The notes beneath the pieces were generated by a model. It did no database searches, was not told the origin of the DNA, and saw nothing but the letters and a program-made list of their open reading frames with translations. A DNA stretch of 64,000 bases from Punctularia strigosozonata HHB-11173 SS5 (taxonomy: Eukaryota > Basidiomycota > Agaricomycetes > Corticiales > Punctulariaceae). Position 1 is the first letter of the stretch; the number at the start of each line of letters is the position of its first letter. The DNA is taken from contig NW_006767447.1 of assembly GCF_000264995.1 (NCBI RefSeq), positions 220,861 through 284,860 on the forward strand, written 5' to 3'. Both the position numbers and the translations under genes were made by a program. This document shows, one piece after another, positions 45,163-57,334 of this stretch.

Positions 45163-46548
45163 TCATAGCGCCCCGACGCTACATATCGAAAGATCCTTGG
45201 TAACAGCGCAGCGATCCTTATCGCGCCCCTGTGCGCTTTGAAACGCTTTGACGAGCGACGCTTGACCTTCGTCCATCCTGTGATGTTGTGTAAGCTCGAT
45301 AAAACCCGACAGTCTCTATTCTTGCGCACCATTTGACTTCGTGAGCCTTTTGGGCCAGTCTGTTTTTGATAGTGCTCCAAGAAAATCGAGCAACCGAAGG
45401 GTAACCAAAAACCGGGTCCAGCGAGCAGTCCATCCATGCGACGGTCTTCGGATCTACAAGTCGAACCTGAGGCACCGTGTCGAATCACATAATGGCTGCA
45501 CCGTACCTCCGGGATAGCCACTCCCAAGAACGCTTCCCCATGGATAGGTCGGTACGTCTTGCGTGCTTTCCATATCGACATCCTTTTGCGCACCTGACTG
45601 ATCGGCATCGCTGGGATGCTCCACCAGGGGCGTCTCTTCAGGTGCTTCGTGGACCGTCCGTGGGATGGGTCGGGGTTCACCGCCTTCTTCAAACAGCCAG
45701 TTCTCCAGGCATTCGTCCCTCGTCACCTTGGCCGCTACGCTTGCAGCACCGACGATTTTGAACAACGAATCCGCCTTGTTCCGAACCTATAGACGGTGAG
45801 CGGTTCAAACTGAAGAATCTCGAGAAGAACAGGAGGCCAACGCACGGTGATTGAGATACCCGGAAACACGGACGAAAGGTATTTTTCATACTTCTCCGGA
45901 GGGCCGAGAGCGTCGACGTAGACCTACACGTCATATGTTGGAACTCGCAACGTACAGTGTAGCGAAGTAAATGATGACCTCAGTCAATTCTATTCCTTTC
46001 TGTAAGACTTCCCGGATCAGCAATATGGTCGCCTCCTCCGACTGTCTATTGAGGTTAATGGGTGGTATGCGCAGCATCCCAGCAGAGAGCGCCTGCGGGC
46101 TACGACAAGCCGTCGTTAGGTGGTCCTAGCAAGCATGAGACTGCCCTCCCTACCATAACACTCTGACCGACCAGGACAGTTTCTCCGGATTCGAGCTCAG
46201 CGTCTCAAGAAGCTGAGACCGTACTTCCGGGGTAAGCGTCTTAGAGTCTGCGATACGCCAGTGAGCTGTCATTTCCTCCCATTCCCCTAGACGCGACGCG
46301 ACGACTCAAAAGAAACACGCACCCGCAAAGCCAAGTTCCTGTAAGCCGGAGTCCCTAAACTCTGCTGTGCAGTACGCGACTCCGTACACCAATGGACCTA
46401 GCACAGGTCCGCGCCCCGCCTCGTCAACGCCCATTATGTACGGTCCTGGGGCGGTCGGTTTGGGAGCATGGTGTGTATAGGACTCAGTGACCAGCTTCGC
46501 CTCTGAGGAGCTGTGCAACCCGGCGGCGTTCGAGGGCATTTGCGGCAT
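45163..46548 (-). CDS. RNH201: Ribonuclease H2 catalytic subunit
   Basis: Catalytic subunit of the nuclear RNase H2 complex, which removes ribonucleotides from DNA and RNA from RNA:DNA hybrids. Start [20 protein letters not shown] (ATG at 46546-46548). Motifs: [17 protein letters not shown] (first catalytic Asp-Glu), [50 protein letters not shown] then [17 protein letters not shown], and [16 protein letters not shown]. The C-terminus ends ICSVGAL. An unusually acidic insert ([20 protein letters not shown]) lies between VTRD and SGYPG. About six exons. Housekeeping gene, intact as far as I can read. Confidence 0.87.
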
Positions 46549-46797
46549 ATTCGATGCTGCCCCTAGACAAGCAAACCTTGGTGAGGGTTTGGCGAGGAAC
46601 ACGGCACTGACGCGTCGGCGTCACGCACGCGTGACGAGACGTGCTTCCCCGCTGGTTTCAAGCTCCGCTAGATGGCATCTTCCGAGCTGCTGCGACGCAG
46701 TCGGCGGAGAGCTGCGACCCTATTAGAACTTCAGGGGAATAAAATAACACCAGATGGTGAGCCATCCACACATCCTTACTTGTCCCTAGCCTCATTA

Positions 46798-47276
46798 ATG
46801 GCGTCCAGGCTCATCCTAGCCACCTCATTCGTTATCGCAGCTGCCTCTGCCTCGCTTGTCCTCGCCGCCAAGCCAGTCGATCCTGACGTGTTTACTGACC
46901 CAAAGGATGACGTCCATAACCCGCTACGGTACATTCCCAACAATGTGCTGACAGGTGTTACTCTGGGTATGTCTTTCCGATAATACGGCGGGGTTCAACA
47001 TGCTATTTCTTGCCCATCCCCGACGTTTGCGATTTCCTATGTGGGAACGACAGCTCACCTGGTTCATCAGGTTTATTTGAGTTCGGTGGTCTTCTTGGTA
47101 CGATTTGTATGGCTAAATGGGGTGCTTGGTGGATGTCCGCGATGGTCCTTGGCGAATACCGTAAGCCGTTTCGTGCGAATTGCACGGTGCCGTCGGTAAT
47201 CCATGATCTCGTAGTATATGCCGGAGGAATCGGCTTTCGCCTTGGTCTCCACCGAAACCCGGATAGCTCGGCCTGA
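46798..47276 (+). pseudogene. Truncated RTA1-like membrane protein
   Basis: N-terminal third of an RTA1-family seven-helix protein (fungal lipid-translocating/resistance family). It reads MASRLILATSFVIAAASASL, then DVHNPLRYIPNNVLTGVTL, then after an intron GLFEFGGLLGTICMAKWGAW, WMSAMVLGEY, and after another intron LYAGGIGFRLGLHRNPDSSA followed by TGA. Full-length members continue for another 200 or so residues with five more helices; none are found downstream. A relic or a truncated gene. An upstream in-frame ATG at 46672 is possible but its sequence is not membrane-like. Confidence 0.55.
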
Positions 47277-47615
47277 ACACGTAGTCGGGTTCAAAATCTA
47301 ATTGAAGTTCTGCATGGTTTCGTGCAAGCAGATGTGATCAGTGATTCAAACGTCGAAGGCTCCAAGCGCGTTAGCTCTCCGTCATCATGGCCGGGTAGTG
47401 ATATATCTCATTCAAGACTTCGCATACCTTTTCGCACCGGTTGAGGAGTTCCGCAGTGGATCGTATACCTTCTTTCTTCAATCTAACTTTGGATGCGAAC
47501 ATGACCAAGACTATGACCACAACCTTCCCATGCTGAGGTGAGCACGTTTCTCAGAAGACCTGAACAAGTGCCTTATACCCATGAAGGAGACCTGTTTGAG
47601 GTGATCTTGTGCATC
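47277..47615. other. Intergenic
   Basis: About 340 bases between the RTA1 relic and the SDR gene. No gene seen. Confidence 0.45.
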
Positions 47616-48704
47616 ATGGCAACCAATCTCCAGGGCAAGCGTGTAGTCGTTGTAGGGGGCAGCAGCGGCATAGGTACGTGCCAGGACGCATCGAAATGCA
47701 CGTCAACTCAGAAAAACATTGCGCACAGGTTTCGCAGCTGCCAAACTAGCATTGGTCAATGGGGCTTCAGTGATCATCTCGTCATCTAATCAGGCCAAAG
47801 TCGATGCGGCCACGAAGAGACTTTCCGAGTTCAACCCTGGCGGTCGTGAGGTTGAAGGCAGGGTGTGTGATGTCAAAGGAGGCGAAAGCGCAATCAAGGC
47901 ATTTTTCGATGCACTTCCAGAGTTTGATCATCTGAGTACGCGCTCGACGGAGGACTTCATCTTTGTCCTCGCTCATGTGCTTCAATAGTCTGGACAGCGG
48001 GCGATCCTCTCCGCATCGGTTACCCGGACATCGACCTCGCTCAAACGCAAGGTGAGCCTCTAACGCGCGAGATGGTATTGAGCAACAGTTCACCTACGGA
48101 CATGACTTAGATGCATTTGCCGTGCGCGCCCTGGGGCCTATTTATGCCGGAAAATATGCTCCGAGCCACATGCCGAAGAGCTCCAAGTCCTCGATCACCC
48201 TCACGATTGGCAGTGTCGTTCGGAAGCCCAGGAAGGGATGGGCGCTCATTGCCGCAATTGCCGGTAGCGTCGAACGATTCACCAAGGGATTGGCCGTCGA
48301 GCTTGCGCCCATTAGGGTGAACGTAGTGAGCCCTGGTTTGGTGAAAACAGAGGCAAGTGTTGCAGAGACTGTTTGATTGACTCCAAGCTGCGACTCACGC
48401 ATCCCCACAGATGTGGGACTCGACACCTGCTGAGCAACTCAATGCGATCGTGAGCGGCGCGGAAAAGACACTCCTCGTGCAGCACGTCGCGGACGCGGAC
48501 GAGGTGAGAACAGGAACCGAGATCGCGCCGCCAAATCGGACGTCTAACACAGTTTGGTTTGCAGGTAGCAGAGGCTTATCTGTATCTCCTGGTGAGTAAT
48601 CTGCCATCGGCCTATACGAAAGTGACATAACATGTTCACGACAGAAATGCGGCTATGTGACCGGGGAGACGTTGAATGTCGACGGCGGTGGAGTCCTTGC
48701 CTAG
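47616..48704 (+). CDS. Short-chain dehydrogenase-like protein lacking the usual Tyr/Lys
   Basis: SDR-fold protein in about six exons. MATNLQGKRVVVVGGSSGIG carries the GxxxGIG NAD(P)-binding motif. After the first intron come FAAAKLALVNGASVIISSSN, EGRVCDVKGGESAIKAFFDA, YPDIDLAQTQ, DAFAVRALGPIYAGKYAPSH, SSITLTIGSVVRK, SVERFTKGLAVELAPIRVNV, VSPGLVKTE, VADADEVAEAYLYLLKCGYV and TGETLNVDGGGVLA (TAG at 48702). Aligning on the KGLAVELAP block, the positions of the YxxxK catalytic Tyr and Lys are Ile and Ala. It may bind a cofactor without classic catalysis, or use other residues. It is convergent with the questin-oxidase-like gene. Confidence 0.78.
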
Positions 48705-48921
48705 GCGTGAACTATATTTTCGCTATCACGATGTTTTGGAATGACGTCGGGAATGTTTGTCAATAACATTGTCATGTGGCACCAGCTTGCAGATTGCCCA
48801 GATAGTCAAGCATGTACGCCGCTTCCTTTCCAATCATCATTGTAAGGTACTTTCGCGTTCTTGATACACATGCGTAAAATGCTGCGATAGTGGACTTAGA
48901 CGACACGGATCAAGCGTGATT

Positions 48922-50651
48922 TCAAGCATCGAAGAAGCCGTGCCTATCCCATGCCCCTGCGGGCTGCCCTTCGCGCATCCAGCCCAGCCTGCTCATCGTC
49001 AGACCCGCCACTCTCAGGAACAGCGTCGAGTCGAGCTTCTCGAGGGACGGCAGCTTGTCGTCGGCGTCCGCAAGCAGCCCCGAGAAGTGGCCGGAATGCC
49101 TGTGGCCGTATAGCCTCGCGTAGTGTGCAAGTGTCCTCTGGACCTTCGGTATGTGGTCATCCGGATGCCAAAGCGCCGACTGAATCAACGGCAGCCATGG
49201 GTTCGACACTATCTTCACCCCACGCGCACCGTACTTCTCCAGGCTGACGGGCTCCCTGAGTTCGAGGGGCAGGACGCCCCTCGACGTGTTGTCGTAGAAG
49301 TTTCCGATGTCGATGGCGGGTCGTCCCCGACCAACGTAGTGCGCGAGGGAGGTCGCGAAGTAGACGTGCAATAGGGCAAGCTGAGACGAGAGCTTCACCG
49401 CCCTTGCCAACGATGGTACGAACAGCGATGTGGTTACGAGATGCATCCTGCGGAAGCGCACGTCAACGAAGCGAACTTGAGGCAAAGATGGAGAAACCGA
49501 CGTGAAGAAATCCGCGTTGAACGTCTTTGATTTGGTGAAGCCACCAACGCCGTAGATCACAACGTTCATCCACGCGAGCTCCTCGAACTTCTGCTCGACG
49601 TTTCCTGGGGTGCCGCTTAGCCATTCATCGGCGTATTGAATGATCTTCTCAACGCGCTCTCTGTCTTCAAGCACGGCGGTGAAGGACTGCTCAGTGTTGT
49701 GCGGACGACGAGGCGAGAACAGATCGTCCTTGAGGACACGTGCAAGTATCGTCAGAGCGTGCGGCCCACTCGCGGGTACAGAGGGGGGATTTTCCGGCAT
49801 CGTCGATGAGGAGATGATAACTGATGATAGTAGGCTCGTTGCCGAGGCAAGCTCGGAATGGTCCTTGTGATCTTCTTGGGGGAACAGATGTTCGACCATC
49901 AAGACAGTCGATAACGCCGGATGAGCGCATGTTTGCGCGAGGCCTGCGGTATGTCCACTGAGCAGAGATTTCGACGGAGTGGTATACTAAGACCAACCCT
50001 CTGCGAGAATGCCCGGAATGCCGAATTCAACACCGTAGCCAACATGAATCAAGGGGTGTATGACACCGGCCACAAAGCGGTCCAGCATGTAAGGGCGCGA
50101 TCCAAGGGTCCCATCACCGAAATTGTACCTGTAAGAAAAGAGGTACGTCTTGAGTGTCGCTGCCACGCCATCTCTTTTGATGGCATCGACGAAGAAATCG
50201 AGGTAAGCCCTGTAGTAACTGACAAATACGTCAGCTGACATCGGGTGGTGTTGCAGTCAAAGATGGCATACACCTCATCACCCAGATGCTTCGTAAAGTT
50301 CTCTGTAGTGATCTCAGATGGGGACGCGATTACTTTGCGCTGTGTCTTCTTGTCCTTCTCGTATGCCGTCTCGAGGAGGGGCGCGCTGCCTCCCAGCGTC
50401 CAAAGCGCGAGTAGACGGTGCGCAGTATGGCTGGAAGTCATGATCGACCGTCAGTAAACGCTTGGGATGATAGGGTGAGCTGACTTGTGAAAGCCTCTGT
50501 CGTTGAAAAACAAGTGCCATCGTTCGTGATTGTCCTTGAGAGCTTCTATCAGGGTCGCGGTGGAGCTCTGATCAACTCCAGGCCAACGTTGCGGGAGCAG
50601 GTGTGATTGAGGCGGCGGGATCACAGACGGGAATAAATCGCTGAGATCCAT
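48922..50651 (-). CDS. Questin oxidase-like protein
   Basis: Questin oxidase-like family (Pfam PF14027), relatives of the Baeyer-Villiger-type oxygenase that opens the anthraquinone ring of questin in Aspergillus. Start MDLSDLFPSVIPPPQ. The hallmark N-terminus is present: LIEALKDNHERWHLFFNDRG, then FH and SHTAHRLLALWTLGGSAPLL (His-rich). Later segments include YLDFFVDAIKRDG, MLDRFVAGVIHPLIHVGYGV, EFGIPGILAEGLAQT, WMNVVIYGVGGF, SSQLALLHVYFATSLAHYVG and SRLGWMREGQPAGAWDRHGF (end FDA). About seven exons, read without a break. Most basidiomycete homologues have no known substrate. Confidence 0.82.
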
Positions 50652-50707
50652 GAAACAACTCTGAGTCTGATGTCGACTTGTAACAAAGCTGGACCGCGTA
50701 GTGATGA

Positions 50708-50715
50708 TATATATA
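50708..50715 (-). promoter_or_regulatory. TATA box
   Basis: atatatat, about 58 bases upstream of the questin-oxidase-like ATG at 50651. Confidence 0.5.
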
Positions 50716-51523
50716 CCTGCGCGAGGTAGACTGTATTTCAATATCAACCCTAAGGCGTTGGTAGGCAATGACTAAGGAAGAGGGCTGGTACCTGGGCGCT
50801 GCGGGCAGCTTCACGAGAGCCCTGCTCTGCGGTAGAAAGGATAATCTCATCATAAGCTTCCTATTGAGAACGTAACGTCTTGGCCTGACAAAGTCGGGCG
50901 TCATCTGAGAGTTGAGAAGCGTGAACACGAGACGTTGCTTACCGGCAGCTCAGCCGTACTATGTACCTTCATGCATGACTCGGAGTAAGCATATGGATGC
51001 GGGACGCCGTATGTATATCACATAAGACTCTCTTCCGAACTTCGCGGCAGGATTCTGACAACGAGCCAATAGTATTCGAGAAACATTACTGCCACAGCAC
51101 AGCCTCCCATTCGTTGCAACCCACCCGCCTGGTCGGAGGTGACCCATCCTCTTACAGAGTAGGCTCACACCGATCATAGGTGCTCGGCAAGACTTACGGA
51201 TAGGTCTCAGGGAAATTCTTAAGGATGCGACACTCACGGCGAACGAGACAGTCACTTTTTCGGATTCGGCGCTGGATACTTAACTTGGATCGAGAGCAGG
51301 TTTTCCGTAACGGTACATACCGAACCCTGATCATACCGGTACCCTCAGGAATGATTGCTACCAGCAATTACATCAAACACGCGCTTGGTATCAAATCGCT
51401 GAGGACATATCAGGCATAACAGGTACTCGCCCACGGCCTCGTATGTGCCAGTAGCATTGACGAGATTGTCATGGGGTACATTTCCGCGTCCCGCTGAGAA
51501 TCTGTACCTCTCGTTCCCTGCTA
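50716..51523. other. Intergenic
   Basis: About 800 bases between two minus-strand genes; short chance frames only. Confidence 0.45.
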
Positions 51524-53427
51524 TCATTGCCCAGGCCAACGACGCTGTCGCCATTTTTTCCCCCATAGTTCGCAGGCAATGACTGGAATCGCGCCTGCAC
51601 CTGTCAACGCTCCAAAGATCCCCGTCATCTTGGCTAATCCGAGGTTGACCGCCCCATTAGCAGCGTAGAAAGGCACGGTGAATCCATAGACCTAGCATAA
51701 CGAAAACACGAAAAGGGTCATTCGTTACGCTCCTGCGAAATATCGGCGCCTACCTGGCGGAAAACGACAATGAATGCAGATACCTGTGCCGCCTCTAAGG
51801 GGTATGCTTCAAGACAATACGCATACACGGGCGTCGAAGCGAGTTGCAGACCTGCCCAGGCGATGGAGCTGCCTATTACGGGCGTGACGTTCCATTTTCC
51901 GGGCGTAGCGTTCTGTAGCTGAACACCCCAGACGATGACGCCGATCGCCCCCAGTAAAAATCCCGGGTAACTGGCCGCAAGGCGCATTTCCGGCTCGCGA
52001 CGGCCTCCGGCCCGACGTGTCCTATACGACATCAGCCAGTCAGATCCGCGTCCGCCAATTTGCTCGCTGATCACCCCGCCGATGATTGGCCCCACGAACT
52101 GCAAGCCCGCCTGAGCGTTGTTGAGTCGGAACTTGGTTTGTAGGAATTGGGGGATGAGCACGCCAATGATGATGCCGGCGTAGGAGAATATGAAGGAGTA
52201 TCCAAGCGTACAAAGGATGATGGGCGGACGGAAGACCATCAAGAGGGGGCCGAAGAACTCGGAAGGGTGTAGTGGCCGAGGATCGATGCGCCGGAACCGC
52301 AGCTCCGAGAGCCACCCTGGAAGCTTCGACCCATATGAGCAACCGAGTTGGTCATCTTCGGGAACTTGCCGCTGGCCGGGCACCCGCATAGGTCGAATGT
52401 ATAACGTTTCGAATCCGAAGAACAAGTAGCCGAAGAAGAGCGAGAGTTGCAAGATGGCTAAGACGAAGAACAACCAACGAGGGCCCTTGTTCTGGACGAT
52501 GAATCCGCCAACTATGACAAGCATGCGCAAGTCCAGACGTGTTCCAGAATAATAGCAAGTAAATCGTACTCAGCGGGGAGGCAGGAAGTGTGAGCAGGAC
52601 GGTCCAAATACCGAGCTGAAGATAAATGTCAACAAAATCATGTCGACATGTTAGGTCACTGCTTGCCTTCTGGCCAAGCTCGCGTTGGAAGAACATTTCT
52701 TGGACTGTTGCTGCCCCAAGAGCCAAGGCCGGCGATAAACAAATTCCAGTGAATACCTCCACCGTCATAAGGGTACCATAGGAGTGGCAGAATGCTCCTG
52801 CAAAAGCGCATCCTGCCGTAGATAACGCCGAGAACAAATAGAGAGGATGACGTCCATAGCGAGCGGACAACGGGGTCCACACTAACGGGCTGAATCCGAG
52901 GAAGAGGATCTGGACCGACGTGAGGAAAGACGCCTTCTGCAGCGAGACGCCAAACTCTAGCATCGAGAATACTCAGATGCAGCACGCGCAGATGACACGA
53001 CGAGCTCACCCTTCGAGAAATCAGAATAAGCCGGAATGATCATGGAGGTAGAGTAGATGCACATGAAAGCGTGTATAGCGACCAGGATGAGAAGTACATG
53101 CTTGCGCCAACTTTACACGAGAATCATCAAAAGATTCAACTTTGAAGTACTGGAACTCACAAAGGCCGGTTGAGAGGATCGTTCGGATCATCAGAAGGGA
53201 GCGGGACGAGATCAACTCTGCCATGCCATTCCCGAATCTTGTCTAATCCATCATTCACGTCTTCGATTACCGTGACTTCCGGTTTCGGGTTCTCGACTGT
53301 AACGAAAGGATGAGCCCTCTTGGTCCGCTGAAAATAACGAACGCGACGGACCGTCATGGCTCAAGACCCCAATCGGGACCTTGACTTCCTCTTCGTATGA
53401 CAGCCGCGGTTCGGGCTTAGATGCCAT
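51524..53427 (-). CDS. MFS transporter, DHA1 drug:H+ antiporter type
   Basis: Twelve-helix exporter of the DHA1 family. Start MASKPEPRLSYEEEVKVPIG; a short exon joins SHD|VENPKPEVTVIEDVNDG across a GT-AG intron that splits a Val codon. Landmarks are PSDDPNDPLNRPNWRKH (typical DHA1 start of helix 1), MIIPAYSDFSKEFGVSLQKA, WTPLSARYGRHPLYLFSAL (motif A region), FTGICLSPALALGAA, GGFIVQNKGPRWLFFVLAIL, EFFGPLLMVFRPPIIL, QTKFRLNNAQAGLQFVGPII and a final YGFTVPFYAANGAVNLGLAK segment. It ends WGKKWRQRRWPGQ, TGA at 51524. A TATA box lies about 45-55 bases upstream. Likely exports small molecules. Confidence 0.82.
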
Positions 53428-53470
53428 CGGTCAAAGGATGGGGATTCACGGTATGCAGGGCATGGGCGAC

Positions 53471-53480
53471 TTATATATAT
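53471..53480 (-). promoter_or_regulatory. TATA box
   Basis: atatatataa on the minus strand, 44-53 bases upstream of the DHA1 transporter ATG. Confidence 0.55.
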
Positions 53481-54047
53481 GCAGTCCTAGCTTTCAAAGT
53501 ATCCCCCTCTCTCCCACAAGTGCTCGAGCGCGGGCGGGAATAACGAACCCCTAAAAGCCAAAAGTCAGTCGCCCATCCTTCGGAAAGGATCCGGAAACGT
53601 GATACGATGTCGCATAGCCCCAAGGTAGCGGGAGACTAGTGCTAGCAATACTTGGGTGTTGAGCTCCTTTACGCTGAAACGTGCCAGGACGGTGCGATGA
53701 AGCCGTTGAAACGGACGGGTGTCTTGAATGGCGTGAGCGAGCCCAGGGCACCACACCTAGTCAGATGCCGCAGCCGGTGGGCTTCTCAAGACTATAAAAA
53801 CGCAGATTGTCGCTCGGATGCTCCACCAGAACTGCCCCCCTGCATCGAAACTGAAACCAAGACCGAACCATGGGGAAGGCAAGTGAATACTCACTTCTTC
53901 GGAGGAACAGCTGAGTTTCACGTTCACCTGGGATACGGAACACTCGTGTCGATTCTACGGTGAGCCACGATAGAAATACAGGATAAGACAGCGACGATAA
54001 GAGGCACGGGTATTTTGAGTGGGGCAATCATCGTGGGCTCAGTGAAT
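53481..54047. other. Intergenic
   Basis: About 570 bases between the SNU66 stop and the transporter promoter. No gene seen. Confidence 0.45.
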
Positions 54048-56972
54048 CTACCGTCTCTTCGGTGGAGGCGTGCCACTCGCGTCCTCGTCTGCCTTTCTTT
54101 TGCCGAAGCTGATTGCTAATCTGTTTCTTTCTCCAACGTGTGTTGTGCCGCTAGCTGTAGAAGATCCTTCTGCAGGTGTCGTCGCATTCGATATCCTCGA
54201 GAAACCTGGCTTGGGCGCTGGTGAAGGCCGAGCGGAAGGGTCGGGAGTGGTGGCGGTCGATGCGAATGGCTGCGGCAGGTTGAGAAAACCTGTCGAGTCC
54301 ACAGGCTGCGGCGTCCCAGTGTGACCATGCTCCTTCTTCTTGCCCTTCTTGTCGCCTTTCGTCGACTTCGTGAGCGGCTGAGGGTCGAGGAACTCCTCCG
54401 CTTGTGGTACCGCCCTGAAGCCAGATTCAGCAACAATTCGTCTGATGATCACATGCAGCATGCTTACCCTCTGTTACCGACAGAAAGGACGAAATGCGCT
54501 TGACCAGTCTTCTCTTGCCTCATCTGGAATGCCCGATTCATGCTCAATGGAGTATCCCCACTGATCATTGCCTCTTTCTTCTTCTCCTCTGCTATCTTCT
54601 TCAGTCTCTTTTCGGTCTTCATCTTGCCGCTTCCCTTCCCATGGAACTTATGGCTCAGCGCCTTCCATGCCTCCTTCGGCGTCAGCTCTCGGCCAAACTC
54701 GTCGTGGTAAACGATGTTGATATCCGGTTTGTAGTTCTTGTACATCTCGAGATTCTCTCGTGCCTCTTGCTGTTCGCGTAACCGGTTCTCGTATTCGCGC
54801 GTCGCCTGGTCTTTGTTCTGCCCCCTCGCCTTCGCCTTCTCCAAATCTCTCAGTGCGACCCGTTTCCGCTGCTCCGCAAGCCACAAATCACGCTGTCTTT
54901 GCACCTTCTCCCGCTCCATCTGATCAGCAGACGGCGTAGCGATCAAGCCTTGTTGGCGCAGAATATTGAGGGTCGACGCCATGCCCGAGTTGAAAGTCTG
55001 CTCCGATGATGTGCCCACGACATCGTCTCCGGCGGTGGCTTTCTTCCGTTCCTCCGCTTCCGTTGCATTTATTGCTTCCTCAATTGCATCCAGCATCGCC
55101 GCATCATCCTCCTCTTCCTTGACAACGACTTCTCCTGCCTCCAACTCTTCCATAGGAACGTCACCGTCTGACGCTATAGGCGGAGACGTGCCTCGCTTCA
55201 CGGGTGCAGGGGTGGATTGTTTTGAAGATGCGCGGAGAGACGCTTCGGTCGGCTCGTTTTTTACTTCTTGCTTGGCCACTACCGGGTCGTAGGATATCGA
55301 GCTGACGAACTCGCTCGTTTCGTCAAAGACCAATCCACCTTCTCCATCCGCACCAACACCATCATCATCCTCAATCTTCACCGCACCATCAACCACCATC
55401 GTATCATCGGCATGCGCGCGGAGCCTCTCCGCCACAACTGCAACGTCACAGCGATCAGTGATCAGCGGCAGACGCTGAATCAGTTCACTTACTTTTCTGG
55501 GCTATATCTTCGGGTTTGATCTTCTTCGGCTTTGCCTGCTTGGCCCTCCTAGACCTTGCAAGCGCTGCCTGCAGTTCATCATCGTCTACGAAATTCGCGT
55601 TTAAGTCGCGTTGCCGGGGTGCGATCGGTTTCTGTTCATCGGTTTCCATACTATCCCCGTTTAGGTTGACTTCGGGATCAACCTCCGCTTGACGACGTGA
55701 TGGCCTCTTCTTCTTCGTCTAGTCAAATAAACGCAGCGTCAGTATAACGTACAATACGTAAGCACTTGAATAACACACCTTCGGTTTCTTGAAGCCAGCA
55801 TCACCTTCTTGCAAATAGTCGTTCATGTTAAAGTTTTCTGCGCGCAGCCGTATTCAGTAGCCGAAAGTATGAAGGTCACCGATGACGAGCTTACTAGTGT
55901 AGTCAATCGACAGCAACGCTTTATTCACCTTCGCTGCCTCCTCCACCTTATCAGCACGGGAAATCTTGCTAGACGCAGCGGCGCCACCCAGTCGGAAACC
56001 CTGAAAACCGAGGGCAGGGTCAGGCGACAGAAAATAGGGCCAGATCGTATGCATAGCAACGAACTGTCTCTTTCGGGCCCTCGAGATCGTCGTCGTATTT
56101 CGCGAGTACAGCGCGCTTCATACCCTCCCTACCGCCAGTGAACTCGTCATCGTCATATCCAGTGTAGTCACGGCGCTTGGTTTTGAGCTCTTGGTTCTTT
56201 TTATGACGCTCCTCCTCGGCAAGTTCGACGTTCTGAAGGACGTCCTCTGTGAAAGTGTATTATGTGAGCATGGCGGAAAGCGGCAACCAGACGGAGTCAC
56301 CACATACCTTCGTCATCGAGGACCCGGCTGTCTTTGAGGGTAAGTATCTGTTCTTGTCCCTCTTCCATGTCGTCAAAGTCATGGCTGACCTTCAGCCCTT
56401 CGAGGTCCTCTGAAAAAGGCAGGTTAAAAATTTGGCGCCTGATGCCAGACAAATATCTAAGCGCGTACTCTCGGTGTACTCTTCCTGATACATCTTGTCC
56501 ATGTTCTCTAGCTCCTGTTGCCGTTTCTTCGCGAGTTCCTTTTCCCGCTTCTTGGCGCGTTTGAGCCACTTCACTGTATCATCCACGTCGTCCGCAGCCT
56601 CGCCCAGCGTCACACCCGTAAGCTTCGCGTTCAGCTCATGTTGGTTCTTAAGCCTGTCGATGAAGATAGAGCGTGAATAAACGACTCGTGGAGAAGACGG
56701 ACGCGCTGACTTGGCTATTCGGTCCTTTATCCGCCTAAATGGATAGAACCACAAGACATGCGTCAGACCATCTGATCCCATTTGAAAAGCAGCTTACGGG
56801 TTTACTTGGCCTCTCGAGCTTTCGCATCCTCAGCCCGCTTCTTTTCGTAGTTTTCTGCCGCGATCTTGTCGGGGTCGTTGGCAGGCGCATTGTCGTCCGT
56901 GAGGGGCTTGAGACCGAGCGAGATACGGATCTTGTTGGTCTCTTCCAGCGAGATGCTTTCTTCCATCGACAT
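54048..56972 (-). CDS. SNU66: SNU66/SART1, U4/U6.U5 tri-snRNP component
   Basis: Spliceosomal tri-snRNP protein of the SART-1 family, nuclear. Start MSMEESISLEETNKIRIS (the conserved LEETNKIRISLGLKPL block), then RIAKSARPSSPRVVYSRSI, GVTLGEAADDVDDTVKWLKR, DLEGLKVSHDFDDMEEGQEQ with ILTLKDSRVLDDE, DVLQNVELAEEERHKKN, YDDDEFTGGREGMKRAVLAK, LNANFVDDDELQAALARSRR, and FVSSISYDPVVAK. Later come GMASTLNILRQQGLI, NINIVYHDEFGRELTPKEAW (read as DINIVYHDEFGRELTPKEAW), KALSHKFHGKGSGK and the C-terminal ISFGKRKADEDASGTPPPKR. These blocks are in family order. About nine exons, read without breaks. Single-copy essential gene in yeasts. Confidence 0.9.
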
Positions 56973-57334
56973 GACTGTAGGTATAAGGAGCGAAAGCAAG
57001 TACGATGCGGAGTAGCGGACGGAGGTGGTCGAAGCAAGAAAGGCAACGTCGCAACTCGCGTCTTGACCTGACCTCGTCTGACTCAGGGGTCATGATCAAC
57101 TCCCAACTCAACCATCGCTACGATTCCACTCGCTGAATTTGGTTCATTATGCTCTCTCGGGATTGCGCGGTCTCATGTTCTGCTGACTAAACTTCAGTCT
57201 GTCATGACGGCTGCCATTCTGTTACATGGTCGTGGGGTCACCCAGTTGGTGTTTACATGCATTCCTGCATGCTACTTTGTCACGTAGGCGGAGAGTGAAT
57301 GCGCCTTGGACCACGAGTGGAACCTCCCCATCGT

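Noticed and set aside
44688-45166. Two overlapping minus-strand open frames
   Set aside because: No conserved content and no coherent spliced extension.
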